Assembly (NCBI RefSeq): GCF_020511155.1
Contig: NZ_CP041216.1
Location: 1,488,001-1,552,000, forward strand
Direction: 5' to 3'
From: Shewanella glacialimarina
GTDB lineage: Bacteria > Pseudomonadota > Gammaproteobacteria > Enterobacterales > Shewanellaceae
DNA: 64,000 nucleotides
This document shows, one piece after another, positions 17,875 through 27,056 of this stretch. Both the position numbers and the translations under genes were made by a program. Below the pieces are notes generated by a model. That model was not told the DNA's origin. It saw only the letters and a program-made list of their open reading frames with translations, and did not search any database. How positions within the stretch are numbered: the stretch's first letter is position 1; each line of letters opens with the position of its first letter.

Positions 17875-18043
17875 TCAACCACAACAGATTTACCACCGGC
17901 GTAATCGTTACTGGTGGGATTTCTGTTTCACTATTTCCGTCACTGCAGCCGTATAAACAGGCCTGAGCAAGTATCAAAGTTGAGATAAGTCTGCCATTTT
18001 TTACTGACAAATTGGCTAAGTTGCGAAGATATTTTTGGGGCAT
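17875..18043 (-). pseudogene. 5' fragment of the IS-interrupted heme lipoprotein gene
   Basis: The ATG at 18043 follows a strong GGAGGA ribosome site (18051-18056). The encoded MPQKYLRNLANLSVKNGR leads into a hydrophobic stretch ending in ACLYGC, a lipobox, then a Ser/Glu/Pro-rich linker. This is a lipoprotein signal matching the missing N-terminus of the 15593-16669 fragment. It ends at a TAG inside the IS. Removing the IS with one TCAAC copy leaves the two halves one base out of frame, so the boundary is misplaced or a further indel exists. Confidence 0.72.
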
Positions 18044-18063
18044 CTTATGATCCTCCACATAAT

Positions 18064-18086
18064 AAAGCCGGGTTTCCCCGGCCTTA
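18064..18086 (-). terminator. GC-rich hairpin between the two heme lipoprotein genes
   Basis: GCCGGG (18067-18072) and CCCGGC (18077-18082) form a short strong stem with a TTTC loop, followed on the minus strand by TTTATTATG. It lies in the 50-nt gap between the 18109 stop and the next start, and is probably a partial terminator or attenuator. Confidence 0.55.
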
Positions 18087-18108
18087 TTTTAGTGACAACG
18101 CGTTTATC

Positions 18109-20754
18109 TTATGAACAGCTAGCAGCGGGTAAGCGTTTAATCCACTCGCTGATTAACGCGACCCCTTCTGCATGGGATAAACTTCGACCAATCTCAGGCA
18201 TACGGTCACCCGGGTTGTTGTTTTCCATCCGGAAGTGAAGAATAGATTCAGCAGGCTTACCTGGAACCACATCAAAGCCTAAGTTACCACCACCATAAGC
18301 AACAGGTGACTTACAGGTACCATGCGAGAAACCTGCATCGTCAGCATATGCACGCCAGTATTCAAGCTTTAAGCCTGTGTTTGATGCGTTGCCTTCAGGA
18401 CGATGGCAATGGGCACAGTTAATGTCTAAATAGCCTTTAGCGGTTTGCATTAATTGGGTATCGGTCATGCTGGTAATATTAGTCTCATCACCATCTTGGT
18501 ATTGAGGAACACTATCAACCTCAGTTAAATCAGGTACACCTTGTAAAATCCCTGCGGCTTGCCATTTTGTTAACTGATTCATAGTACCCTCAGCGTAAGC
18601 GTAATCACGATTTAAATGACGCGCTTTAGGGCCAATTGGTACGAACACTGCGTTGCTATCATCATCTGCTTTAAACTGATGACATTGTTTGCACTGGTTC
18701 ATGCTAGGGACAACATAGTCAAAGTTTAAATCTTCTCCTTTATGAGTGATTTGTTTACCTTGAATAGCACCTGCTTTAGCAATAACCGCATCAGACTTGT
18801 CTGATTTCCACACATAGGGCAATGCGCTCCAGCCTGTTGCACGATGAATTAATAATCGTGTTTCGACTAAATCTTCATTGGCAAAACCACGATTATTGGT
18901 GTTATCAGGTAATGCGAAGGTTTTACTGATGACAGTGCCGACAGGGAAGTTAAATGACTCATTTGCTGTGTAATCAGCTTTTTTGCCCTCAGGCACATAT
19001 ACAAAGCGATACTTAGTCGCATGGTCAGTAAATAACGGGGTATTTAAATCATAGGGTAAGCCACCAGAATTAGGCTCGCTTGTTGGGTTTTTCATATCGG
19101 CGAATAAATTATAGTCCGATAGGTTGGGACAGTTTGCTTTAAGAAGCGCATCCCAATTAACATTGCTACCTTGTGCTTCACAAAGCGTTAAATCGCCATC
19201 GCCAACTAAACCGCCTTCACCTTCACCAATCGTACCGCCGCCACCAACTAAGGTGCCGCCATCGCATCCGGCAGTATCATCATCGACACCACAGCCGAAG
19301 ATTTCATCGCCAAAGGTGACGGTATGAACCGGTAAGCTGACTTGTGAGCAAGCGAGTAAATCAGTTTGTGGCGCTTGGAAAAGCGTGTCAGGAATATTCA
19401 TATCGGTATTAGAATTAGCAAATAAGCGACCGACACTCACATCACCGTTGTTTTGAACACAGACATTGTCGCTTCCGTCAGTGGCAAAGGGTAATTCTTT
19501 GAGACCCAAGTAAGCCGCAGTACCATTATTTGACAGCATTTCACCTAAGCCATCGTACAAAATCCCCGGTAATCTTCCATGGGTGAGTACATAGGCTTTG
19601 ATAATATCATCAATCAGATACCCCTTAGGTTTTGAGCCATAGTCAGTGATGATGTTATCGTGAATATGAATATTACGCGGAGTAGGGCGCCAGCCATCGC
19701 TGATCGCTTGGCCAGGTTGACCATAATTACCAACAAAGCTACTGATATCAGGCTCAGCAATAAAGAAACTGGATACCGTTAATCCTACTGTATCGTGGTT
19801 GGTTATTTGGTTGTTAAAAATTTCAACATTGTCGGTCGACAGAATAATCACCCCAGTTCCAGGGGGGACAATATGCACACCAGCAGGGTTTGATGAGGCG
19901 TTAGCAAAATTTAAGGTATTGTTATCATAAACTTTGTTATTAAAGATACGCACACTAGAGCCATAACGATGGTTATTAATGGGTAAATCAAATACTAGAA
20001 TACCGCCAGTATTACCCATTGCCTCATTGTCATAAACATCGGCGTATTTTGAGTTTTCAATTTCAATACCCGCGACGTTTTCTTTGGCAATGTTACGCCG
20101 AACCACAATGTATTCAGACTGACCGACATAAATACCCGCATCGGCGCTGCCTCGTACATAGGTATCTTCAATCAGAATGTTTTCACATTCAACCGGATAT
20201 AAACCATAAGCGCCATTATCTTGGTCCAGCTCGCCTTCCCAAATAGTGGCTAATCGACGCAAAATAATGCCATTGGTGTTTTTAAGTTTTATGCCGTTAT
20301 TTTTGGCTTCGTTTACAGACAAGTCTTGAATGATAATATTAACCGCGTTTTGAACGAATATACCATCTCCTGAATTAGCATCAGAAAAGTCCAAAACGGT
20401 TTCATTCATGCCGTAACCCATGATGGTGACATTTTTAGCGAAGGTACCATCACCATCAACATCACCATCAAATAATAATGTAGATTGAATTTTAAAATGA
20501 CCTTTGGGCAGAACAATGACCGCATTCGATTGCGCGTTAATTAATGCTTCTTGAATACTCATGGTGAGATTTTCGCCAGCTTCAACCATAATTGCACCTT
20601 CAGGGAAGGTAGGGCTGGTTTCTGTTGGGGGTTGAACGACTGGTGGGGTGATGTTTACTGTTTTATCGTCATCAGAACCACAACCGGTAAGCCCGATACT
20701 TACAGCTGTAGCCACTATTGTTGGCATAAGCCAAGGCAATTTCTTGTTGAACAT
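18109..20754 (-). CDS. Fusion lipoprotein: parallel beta-helix domain plus two-CxxCH domain
   Basis: 881 residues with a lipoprotein signal (SIGLTGC, acylated Cys near 25). Residues about 50-430 are a right-handed parallel beta-helix with repeating turns such as NIIIQDLSVNEAKNNGIKLK and ENILIEDTYVRGSADAGIYV. A Gly-rich hinge follows (about 490-520: GGGGTIGEGEGG). The C-terminal domain (about 525-881) has two heme c attachment motifs, CKQCH and CAHCH, and the block DRMPEIGRSLSHAEG. As I recall, the two halves match TIGR03805 and TIGR03806, uncharacterised families usually encoded as neighbours and sometimes fused. It probably acts outside the inner membrane with covalent heme; electron transfer or polysaccharide binding are guesses. 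Confidence 0.82.
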   Translation of the reverse strand: MFNKKLPWLMPTIVATAVSIGLTGCGSDDDKTVNITPPVVQPPTETSPTFPEGAIMVEAGENLTMSIQEALINAQSNAVIVLPKGHFKIQSTLLFDGDVDGDGTFAKNVTIMGYGMNETVLDFSDANSGDGIFVQNAVNIIIQDLSVNEAKNNGIKLKNTNGIILRRLATIWEGELDQDNGAYGLYPVECENILIEDTYVRGSADAGIYVGQSEYIVVRRNIAKENVAGIEIENSKYADVYDNEAMGNTGGILVFDLPINNHRYGSSVRIFNNKVYDNNTLNFANASSNPAGVHIVPPGTGVIILSTDNVEIFNNQITNHDTVGLTVSSFFIAEPDISSFVGNYGQPGQAISDGWRPTPRNIHIHDNIITDYGSKPKGYLIDDIIKAYVLTHGRLPGILYDGLGEMLSNNGTAAYLGLKELPFATDGSDNVCVQNNGDVSVGRLFANSNTDMNIPDTLFQAPQTDLLACSQVSLPVHTVTFGDEIFGCGVDDDTAGCDGGTLVGGGGTIGEGEGGLVGDGDLTLCEAQGSNVNWDALLKANCPNLSDYNLFADMKNPTSEPNSGGLPYDLNTPLFTDHATKYRFVYVPEGKKADYTANESFNFPVGTVISKTFALPDNTNNRGFANEDLVETRLLIHRATGWSALPYVWKSDKSDAVIAKAGAIQGKQITHKGEDLNFDYVVPSMNQCKQCHQFKADDDSNAVFVPIGPKARHLNRDYAYAEGTMNQLTKWQAAGILQGVPDLTEVDSVPQYQDGDETNITSMTDTQLMQTAKGYLDINCAHCHRPEGNASNTGLKLEYWRAYADDAGFSHGTCKSPVAYGGGNLGFDVVPGKPAESILHFRMENNNPGDRMPEIGRSLSHAEGVALISEWIKRLPAASCS

Positions 20755-20895
20755 AGCATCTCCTGCTTTTTATTATGGATATTGGTTTGATTGAGCAAAC
20801 CACTACGGTTTTTCCGTATGCTGTTCAACATGCCTTGTTTGGAGATCGTTAATCAATGTGAAATCTGGCCACAATTTTGTAACATATTTTTTTTT

Positions 20896-20932
20896 GTCTT
20901 AAAAACAAAAACGGCAGCCTAGGCTACCGTTT
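20896..20932 (-). terminator. terminator after the DUF3083-like gene
   Basis: Read on the minus strand: AAACGGTAGCC, then GGCTGCCGTTT after a 2-nt apex (one mismatch), followed by TTGTTTTT. It ends the minus-strand gene that stops at 20971. Confidence 0.8.
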
Positions 20933-20970
20933 GAAACGCATGTATAACGTTATGATAAAAATATTATTAT

Positions 20971-22038
20971 TTAAGCCTTGTAACTTAAATGCTGATGGAA
21001 ACGTAAAATGACATCAATGTGTTCTTTATCGATATCAAATTCATTAGTGAAGTTGCGAACTGCGTCTTCCACTTGATTCATGAAACGACCAAAGCCTTCA
21101 TCATTCGAGTCATTTTTACCGGCAACAATCACGAATCGAATCGCTTCAACTAATTTTTGATCATCCCAGTGCAATATCGGTGCAGGGGCGTCTGCATTAG
21201 GGTCAAAGCCGACCATTTGAAATTCTGCGGTGCTATTTAAACGCTCAAACTTACTATTACGTACTAGCGGCACTTTACCGTTTGCGACCATGGCCACACG
21301 AAATAGTTGGCTATTATTAGTTGCTGCAATAAATTTATCAGCGACATTTTGATAGCTAGGACCAAAATTAGTCATGTTCTCTGCAAGAAGTTGTTTCTTA
21401 ATTCGGCGACCGATAGGTAAGCTAACGGTGACGTAATTCAGTGTGCTGACATCTTCTGGTAGATCACATTCACGGCGTTTATAGCGGTTATCTACTGCAC
21501 GTAGTTTGTAACCGTAGGTTTCTTTAATGCCTTTATTTTTAGCAAAGAAATCATATGAAATATGCTGGTGGTCACGTACTTTAATTTTAATATCTTTAAC
21601 TGGTAGCAAAGGTTTAATTTCAGCTAGAAACTTTTGCACGTTGGCATGGAAGGTTGCAGAGTTACTACGCAGTTCAGTGCCTGTTGCTAAAAATACAATT
21701 TTAAGTTTTTTGGCTCTATGACCGGCAATACTGTGCAAACGGTTTGCTTCATGGTGAGCAGGGTTATAGAAAAAGCGCAGCTGCTCTTCGGTTGACAGGC
21801 AATATGATTCGCTATGAAAACGCACCATTGGCAGTTTGTCTGTGGCAATCACATGAACATTAAACAACTCATGCTTTTCGGCTACCTGATAAACCAGTTT
21901 ACTGAATTCGTGGTAGCAAGTGTCTACATCGGCATATTCAGCTAAGAAAGCATCAGTTAATGGAAAGCCTACCGAAATGTACTGGTTTTTGCGTGTTGCG
22001 GTAGGTAGGTATACTTTTTTTTGACGACTGACGGACAT
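20971..22038 (-). CDS. DUF3083-like protein made of two related halves
   Basis: 355 residues, no signal peptide or membrane helix, so probably cytoplasmic. I believe this is the DUF3083 family seen in Shewanella and relatives; its function is unknown. The two halves are homologous. The first (about 22-165) has YISVGFPL, DKLPMVR, KIVFLATG and RDHQHISYDFF; the second (about 205-355) has YVTVSLPI, GKVPLVR, RFVIVAGK and RFHQHLSYKA in the same order. An AAGGAAAAA ribosome site precedes the ATG. It is monocistronic, ending at a clear terminator. Confidence 0.75.
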   Translation of the reverse strand: MSVSRQKKVYLPTATRKNQYISVGFPLTDAFLAEYADVDTCYHEFSKLVYQVAEKHELFNVHVIATDKLPMVRFHSESYCLSTEEQLRFFYNPAHHEANRLHSIAGHRAKKLKIVFLATGTELRSNSATFHANVQKFLAEIKPLLPVKDIKIKVRDHQHISYDFFAKNKGIKETYGYKLRAVDNRYKRRECDLPEDVSTLNYVTVSLPIGRRIKKQLLAENMTNFGPSYQNVADKFIAATNNSQLFRVAMVANGKVPLVRNSKFERLNSTAEFQMVGFDPNADAPAPILHWDDQKLVEAIRFVIVAGKNDSNDEGFGRFMNQVEDAVRNFTNEFDIDKEHIDVILRFHQHLSYKA

Positions 22039-22197
22039 AATTTTTCCTTTTAGTCTTGTTAGGTCTTATTGTAAATATTGTTTGAATAATAATATTGATT
22101 TAATGTTTTAAACAAATCCTTGTAATTACATTCTAAAGATTAAATCTTAAAATAATATGACTTTTTGTTATTTTATGTTGAATATATTTAACTAGGA

Positions 22198-22851
22198 TCA
22201 CATTTTTAGCGCATCAATGATCCAAGGTTTCATCCATTGCGTAATAACAGGCTGAGCTTCTACATTAGGATGTATTCCGTCGCGTTGCATTAGTGCTGGG
22301 TTAGGGGCAATTTGTTGCATGAAAAATGGAATGAGCGCGATATCATGTTCTTTAGCGAGTTGGCTAAAAATATCGTTGAACATTTTGCTATAACGTGGTC
22401 CGTAATTGGGTGGCACCATCACTTCTGTTAGCAAAACTTTTGCGCCTGCTTGTTGTGACAGCTCAATGATTTTTGTAAGATTTGATTTCAGTTGTGCTGG
22501 TGGAAATCCACGTAATCCATCGTTACCACCCAGTTCAATGACAACCAGGTCAAATTGCATAGATTCCAGTAAACTCGGGAGCCGCCTTGCTCCTCCAGCG
22601 GAAGTTTCACCACTGACTGAACCATTAATGACAGTGTGTTCTGGGAGCTCACTACTTAACAATTGTACCCAACCTTGACCTTCTTCCATGCCATAACCTG
22701 CACTTAAGCTATCACCTAGTATCAAAATCGTGGCAGCATAGCTGGTAGAAGAAAGTGAAACAATAATAATTAGCGTCGTAAGACTGCGCTTAATAGCTAA
22801 TTTTAAGAAGGATCCTATGTTGACAAATTTTGCTAAAGATTCTAGTGCCAT
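22198..22851 (-). CDS. tesA: TesA, periplasmic thioesterase I / lysophospholipase L1 (SGNH hydrolase)
   Basis: 217 residues from the ATG at 22851 (a second ATG at 22869 is also open). SGNH blocks: catalytic serine in ILGDSLSAGYG, the glycine block GSVSGETS, the asparagine in ELGGNDGLRG, and the Asp-His pair in RDGIHPN near the C-terminus. The family hydrolyses acyl-CoA, lysophospholipids and small esters in the periplasm. The signal peptide (ending SYA-AT) has an unusually long N-terminal region, because no ATG, GTG or TTG lies between 22851 and the hydrophobic core. The 5' end therefore overlaps that of ybbA on the other strand by at least 35 bp. Confidence 0.92.
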   Translation of the reverse strand: MALESLAKFVNIGSFLKLAIKRSLTTLIIIVSLSSTSYAATILILGDSLSAGYGMEEGQGWVQLLSSELPEHTVINGSVSGETSAGGARRLPSLLESMQFDLVVIELGGNDGLRGFPPAQLKSNLTKIIELSQQAGAKVLLTEVMVPPNYGPRYSKMFNDIFSQLAKEHDIALIPFFMQQIAPNPALMQRDGIHPNVEAQPVITQWMKPWIIDALKM

Positions 22852-23596
22852 TACAGTAACTAACCTCATAAAAACGGTGGTAACTCAAGAAGGTGAACTG
22901 ACTATCCTCAAGGGCATCAACATGGATGTCAAGCAAGGAGACAGCGTTGCAATATTAGGACCCTCTGGCTCGGGAAAGTCAACATTACTTGGTTTGTTGG
23001 CCGCATTAGATACGCCAACATCTGGAGAAATATTACTCGATGGCGCGGCATTATCAGGTTTAAATGAAGAGCAAAAGGCTGCCCTAAGAAAGCGCAAAGT
23101 CAGTTTTGTTTTTCAGTCGTTTATGTTGGTCGATACTTTGACTGCGCTTGAAAACGTAATGTTACCCGCTGAGCTTGCAGGGGTAAAAGATGCCAGGCAA
23201 AAAGCACAAAACATGCTTGAGCGTGTAGGATTATCCCATAGATTAACCCATTTACCGAAACAGTTGTCTGGTGGTGAGCAGCAGCGCGTTGCCATTGCAA
23301 GGGCCTTTATCTGCGAACCTAAAGTCCTGTTTGCCGATGAACCAACCGGAAACTTAGACAGCGTTAACGGTGATAAAATTGCCGATATGTTGTTTGAACT
23401 CAATCAAGAAAGTGATACAACTTTAGTATTGGTTACCCATGACTTGCAGCTTGCAAAACGCTGTAAACGTCAATTTGTGATGGATAATGGCCTGTTGACC
23501 GAGCCTAATGCGACTGTCGCTAATACCAATGCACCTGACGCCAATGCATCTCAAACCAATACACCTCAATTTGAAGTAAACGGGGAGGCGCACTAA
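22817..23596 (+). CDS. ybbA: YbbA, ABC transporter ATP-binding protein
   Basis: 259 residues. Walker A GPSGSGKST near 48, Q-loop FVFQSFML, signature LSGGEQQR near 153, Walker B VLFADEP followed by TGNLD. This is the LolD/MacB-type ATPase that partners FtsX-like permeases. It forms an operon with ybbP (1-nt overlap of stop and start) and is divergent from tesA, as in E. coli (tesA-ybbA-ybbP). The C-terminal 25 residues are a low-complexity Asn/Thr/Pro tail from a short DNA repeat. The substrate is unknown; lipids, lipoproteins or SGNH-linked products are guesses. Confidence 0.92.
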   Translation: MLTNFAKDSSAITVTNLIKTVVTQEGELTILKGINMDVKQGDSVAILGPSGSGKSTLLGLLAALDTPTSGEILLDGAALSGLNEEQKAALRKRKVSFVFQSFMLVDTLTALENVMLPAELAGVKDARQKAQNMLERVGLSHRLTHLPKQLSGGEQQRVAIARAFICEPKVLFADEPTGNLDSVNGDKIADMLFELNQESDTTLVLVTHDLQLAKRCKRQFVMDNGLLTEPNATVANTNAPDANASQTNTPQFEVNGEAH

Positions 23597-26079
23597 TGGA
23601 ATGGCAGTTAGCATGGCGTTTATTCAAACGTGAACTAGCGCAGGGGCAGTTGCTGCTTATCGTACTGGCTATCACCTTAGCCGTGTTATCCGTCAGTGGC
23701 CTTGCCCGAGTAAGTGAACGCTTACAAGTTGCTATCAATGGTGAAGCGGCGACGTTTATTGCAGCCGATAGAAGTATTGATTCACCGGTTGAGGTTGATC
23801 AAAAGGTATTGCTTATAGCTGATGAGTTAAAGCTGAATCATGTGACTAATATGCAGTTTAACTCCATGGTCTATGCGGGTGACAAGTTTCAGTTAGTCAC
23901 TATAAAAGCGGTCGGAGAGGGTTATCCTTTAAAAGGGAAAGTGGAGTTATCTACCGGTGAAACTTCACTGTTACCGGCTAAAGGCCAGGCCTGGTTTGAA
24001 AACCGTTTAGGCGGACTGTTAGGTTATCCAAAGTCATTAGAATTAGGTAATAGTGATCTGCTGTTATCTGCCGAAATAAGTCGTTTACCCGATGGTGGCT
24101 TTAACCCATTTGCCTCTGCTCCTGTATTGTTAATGCGCCTTGATGATGTAGACGCTACCGGCATTATTCAACCCGGTAGCCGTGTGAGCTACATATACCA
24201 ATTCACCGGTGATGCAGATGCATTAGTTGCCTTTGAAGAGCAAGCAAAGCCACTATTGAACAACAGCCAGCGCTGGATAGATGTACAATCCGGTGACTCA
24301 CCAATTGCCTCCGCAGTTAAACGTGCGGAGCGTTTTTTACTGTTAGCCAGTTTACTCGGTATTGCTTTAGCGTGTGCCGCAATTGGTATTGCTGCGCAGC
24401 GTTATTGTCAGCGCCATTATGATGTCGTCGCCATGCTAAAAACCTTCGGCGCATCGGCAAAGCAAATTAGATTGTTATTTGGCTTTCACCTTATGTTGGT
24501 GACCTTGCTGGGTATAGCGTTAGGTTTATTCGGTGGAGTATTACTTGATTTAGCCATTACCCAGTTTTTACCTCCCGAGATAGCAGCGTATTCACCGCCT
24601 TATCTGCGGCCATTGCTGCTGGGAATGTCAACAGGATTGATCAGTGCCTTTATGTTCTCGGCTTATCCGTTAATGCGATTATTGGCAATTCCACCTTTAC
24701 GAGTATTGCAACGTCAACTTGAAGGGCTGCAATTTGGCATGTGGTTGCATTTGTTACTCAGCTTAGGTGCTATGGCACTTTTAGGCTACTTATACTCTCG
24801 TAGTCTCGCCCTAACCATGACGGTGGTGCTCACGGTACTATTACTCGGTGCGCTACTTAGCATACTGGGTTTTGTGATGATCCGCATGGGCCATAGTGTG
24901 GGCATGAAAACCACTAATCCACTGCAATTAGCATTGGCTGGTCTTCGTCGCCGAGCTAGACAAAATGCAGTGCAACTGGTTGGTTTTAGTAGTGCCTTGG
25001 TATTATTGCTGACTATTTTAGCACTAAGACAAGATTTGCTTAATGAATGGCAAAAGCAGCTTCCAGAAGATGCGCCTAATTACTTTTTAGTCAATATTGC
25101 GCCGGAAGACAGCCAACCATTACAGCAGTTTTTAGATGATAATCGGATTCAGGCAACCGATATCTATCCTGTGATTCGTGGACGTTTAACCCACATTAAT
25201 GAAGAAGAGTTGATTTCGGGTGAGCAAGAACGTGCCGGTATTACTGGGCGAGTGGGTATTTCTCGAGAATTGAATTTGACCTATCGTGACACCTTGCCGC
25301 CTAATAATCCAATAGTCGAAGGGGTGTTTAACCAGGCTGATGACGAAGTGTCTGTTGAATCCGGCGTGGCTGAGCGGTTAGGGCTCGCGTTGAATGACAC
25401 CATGACATTTAATATTGATAACCAGTCGTTTACCGTAAAAGCGACCAGTATACGCAAGGTGCAATGGGAAACTTTACAGCCTAATTTCTTTATGATTTTT
25501 AGGCCTAAAGCCTTAGCGCCTTTTTCGTATACTTCAATGGCCAGCTTTCACTTAAACGACCAGGACTTAAAGGCTCAAGGCAGCGAATTAACCGCCAATG
25601 CTGTGGTGCTCCAGTTGATCCAGCAGTTTCCGACTATTTCAGTGATTGATGTTGGCGCTATGGTTGAACAATTGCGACAAATTATTGATCAAGTGTCGTT
25701 ATCGCTAACCTTAGTATTGGTATTAGTCTTACTTGCCAGTGCGTTAGTGTTAATAGCACAAACCGAAGCGGGAATGGCAACAAGGCAGCGCGAACTAGCA
25801 GTATTAAGAACCTTTGGCGCATCGGGTTGGTTACTGCGCGCAGCAACGGGACTTGAGTTTGCTTTACTCGGTGCAATAGCGGGGTTCTTAGCTGTTATCG
25901 TTGCTGAGTTTGCCCTTTATATGCTTAAAACCCAGGTGTTTGAACTTGTGGTTTATATGCATTGGGAGTGGTGGGTTATTGCGCCAATATCGGGTGCGTT
26001 AGTGGTAGCATTATTGGGTGTCTGGCGTTGTCGTCAATTACTCAATCAATCATGCAGTGAACTATTGAAAGCGGGTTAG
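23596..26079 (+). CDS. ybbP: YbbP, FtsX-like ABC permease
   Basis: 827 residues with a membrane helix at about 17-37, a large periplasmic domain, two sets of FtsX-type membrane helices (about 245-375 and 690-815), and two further hydrophobic helices in the middle (about 385-440). The doubled layout, with DVVAMLKTFGASAKQIR and its echo RELAVLRTFGASGWLLR, is the coupling helix region of each FtsX core. Its ATG shares one base with the ybbA stop. With YbbA it should form a type VII ABC system that works mechanically in the periplasm and does not move solutes through a channel. A terminator follows. Confidence 0.92.
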   Translation: MEWQLAWRLFKRELAQGQLLLIVLAITLAVLSVSGLARVSERLQVAINGEAATFIAADRSIDSPVEVDQKVLLIADELKLNHVTNMQFNSMVYAGDKFQLVTIKAVGEGYPLKGKVELSTGETSLLPAKGQAWFENRLGGLLGYPKSLELGNSDLLLSAEISRLPDGGFNPFASAPVLLMRLDDVDATGIIQPGSRVSYIYQFTGDADALVAFEEQAKPLLNNSQRWIDVQSGDSPIASAVKRAERFLLLASLLGIALACAAIGIAAQRYCQRHYDVVAMLKTFGASAKQIRLLFGFHLMLVTLLGIALGLFGGVLLDLAITQFLPPEIAAYSPPYLRPLLLGMSTGLISAFMFSAYPLMRLLAIPPLRVLQRQLEGLQFGMWLHLLLSLGAMALLGYLYSRSLALTMTVVLTVLLLGALLSILGFVMIRMGHSVGMKTTNPLQLALAGLRRRARQNAVQLVGFSSALVLLLTILALRQDLLNEWQKQLPEDAPNYFLVNIAPEDSQPLQQFLDDNRIQATDIYPVIRGRLTHINEEELISGEQERAGITGRVGISRELNLTYRDTLPPNNPIVEGVFNQADDEVSVESGVAERLGLALNDTMTFNIDNQSFTVKATSIRKVQWETLQPNFFMIFRPKALAPFSYTSMASFHLNDQDLKAQGSELTANAVVLQLIQQFPTISVIDVGAMVEQLRQIIDQVSLSLTLVLVLVLLASALVLIAQTEAGMATRQRELAVLRTFGASGWLLRAATGLEFALLGAIAGFLAVIVAEFALYMLKTQVFELVVYMHWEWWVIAPISGALVVALLGVWRCRQLLNQSCSELLKAG

Positions 26080-26087
26080 ACATAAAT

Positions 26088-26113
26088 AGGGAGAGGCTAA
26101 CTTCTCCCTTTTT
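26088..26113 (+). terminator. terminator after ybbP
   Basis: AGGGAGA (26088-26094) and TCTCCCT (26103-26109) around an 8-nt loop, followed by TTTTCATT. Confidence 0.85.
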
Positions 26114-26254
26114 CATTAGGTAACGTATCTGTACTTTTTGATTAATTCACATTGCTGTTACTGATGTTAATCACTGACGTTAATGATGGGGTGAGTTATT
26201 GAATTAGCCATTTTGTTTACGGTGCATTAAGTGAGTTATAAATAGGGTATAAGC

Positions 26255-26941
26255 ATGGATAAGTATCAAATTTCAGTGAATACCTTTGATAAGTTAGCGC
26301 AGCAATATCAAGATAAATACATGAATTTTGAATCTTATGCGGATACTTACGATACTTTATGTTCATTACTGAAATCGTTACCTCAATGCAGTACTAAAAC
26401 GAGGGTGTTAGATGTGGCTTGTGGTCCAGGTAATATCACTCGTTTTTTACTGGATAAACTGCCTAATATAGATATATTAGCAACTGATTTAGCCCCCAAT
26501 ATGGTGATGCTGGCACAACAAAATAATCCGACGGCACGTTTTGCAGTAATGGACAGTCGCCAGCTTTCTAGGGTAAACACTTTGTTTAAAGTGCCGGGGC
26601 ATGAATCGCGCCAGTTTGATGCCATTGTTTGTGGCTTTGGTTTACCTTATTTAGACAAAAATGATGTCACTAAACTGATTAAAGATATGGCTGGATTATT
26701 AAAGGCTGGAGGTTTGGTTTATATCAGTACGATGGAAGATGATGTCAATAAATCAGGTTTTCAAACGTCTAGTAGCGGCGATCAAGTTTACATTCATTAT
26801 TACCAAGGTTCATTTCTTGTCGAGCTGTTAGAACAATATGGTTTTGATATTATTGAATTGCAGCGCAAACAGTTTCAACCTGAAGGCAGAGATCCCACTG
26901 TCGATTTGTTCATTTTTGCCAGATATTCACCGCAAAATTAA
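26255..26941 (+). CDS. Class I SAM-dependent methyltransferase
   Basis: 228 residues with the class I methyltransferase SAM motif I (VLDVACGPGNITRFL, about 48-62), an acidic strand end (LATDLAPNMV) and motif II/III region FDAIVCGFGLPYLD and LLKAGGLVYIS. The substrate is not evident; the layout resembles small-molecule or quinone-type methyltransferases. It stands alone between the ybbAP terminator and recR, in the place where dnaX-ybaB sit in E. coli. Confidence 0.8.
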   Translation: MDKYQISVNTFDKLAQQYQDKYMNFESYADTYDTLCSLLKSLPQCSTKTRVLDVACGPGNITRFLLDKLPNIDILATDLAPNMVMLAQQNNPTARFAVMDSRQLSRVNTLFKVPGHESRQFDAIVCGFGLPYLDKNDVTKLIKDMAGLLKAGGLVYISTMEDDVNKSGFQTSSSGDQVYIHYYQGSFLVELLEQYGFDIIELQRKQFQPEGRDPTVDLFIFARYSPQN

Positions 26942-27056
26942 TTTAAGTCTATTTAATGGATTTCAATGCCATTCATTTTTTGCAATCTGACGACACACAG
27001 TGAATAATCGGCGCTTTAGTGTTTATAGTATTTTTATTTGAAGGTTTTTTAATACG

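Noticed and set aside
22406..22678. 90-codon plus-strand ORF within tesA
   Set aside because: Antisense to the SGNH motifs of tesA, with no ribosome site.
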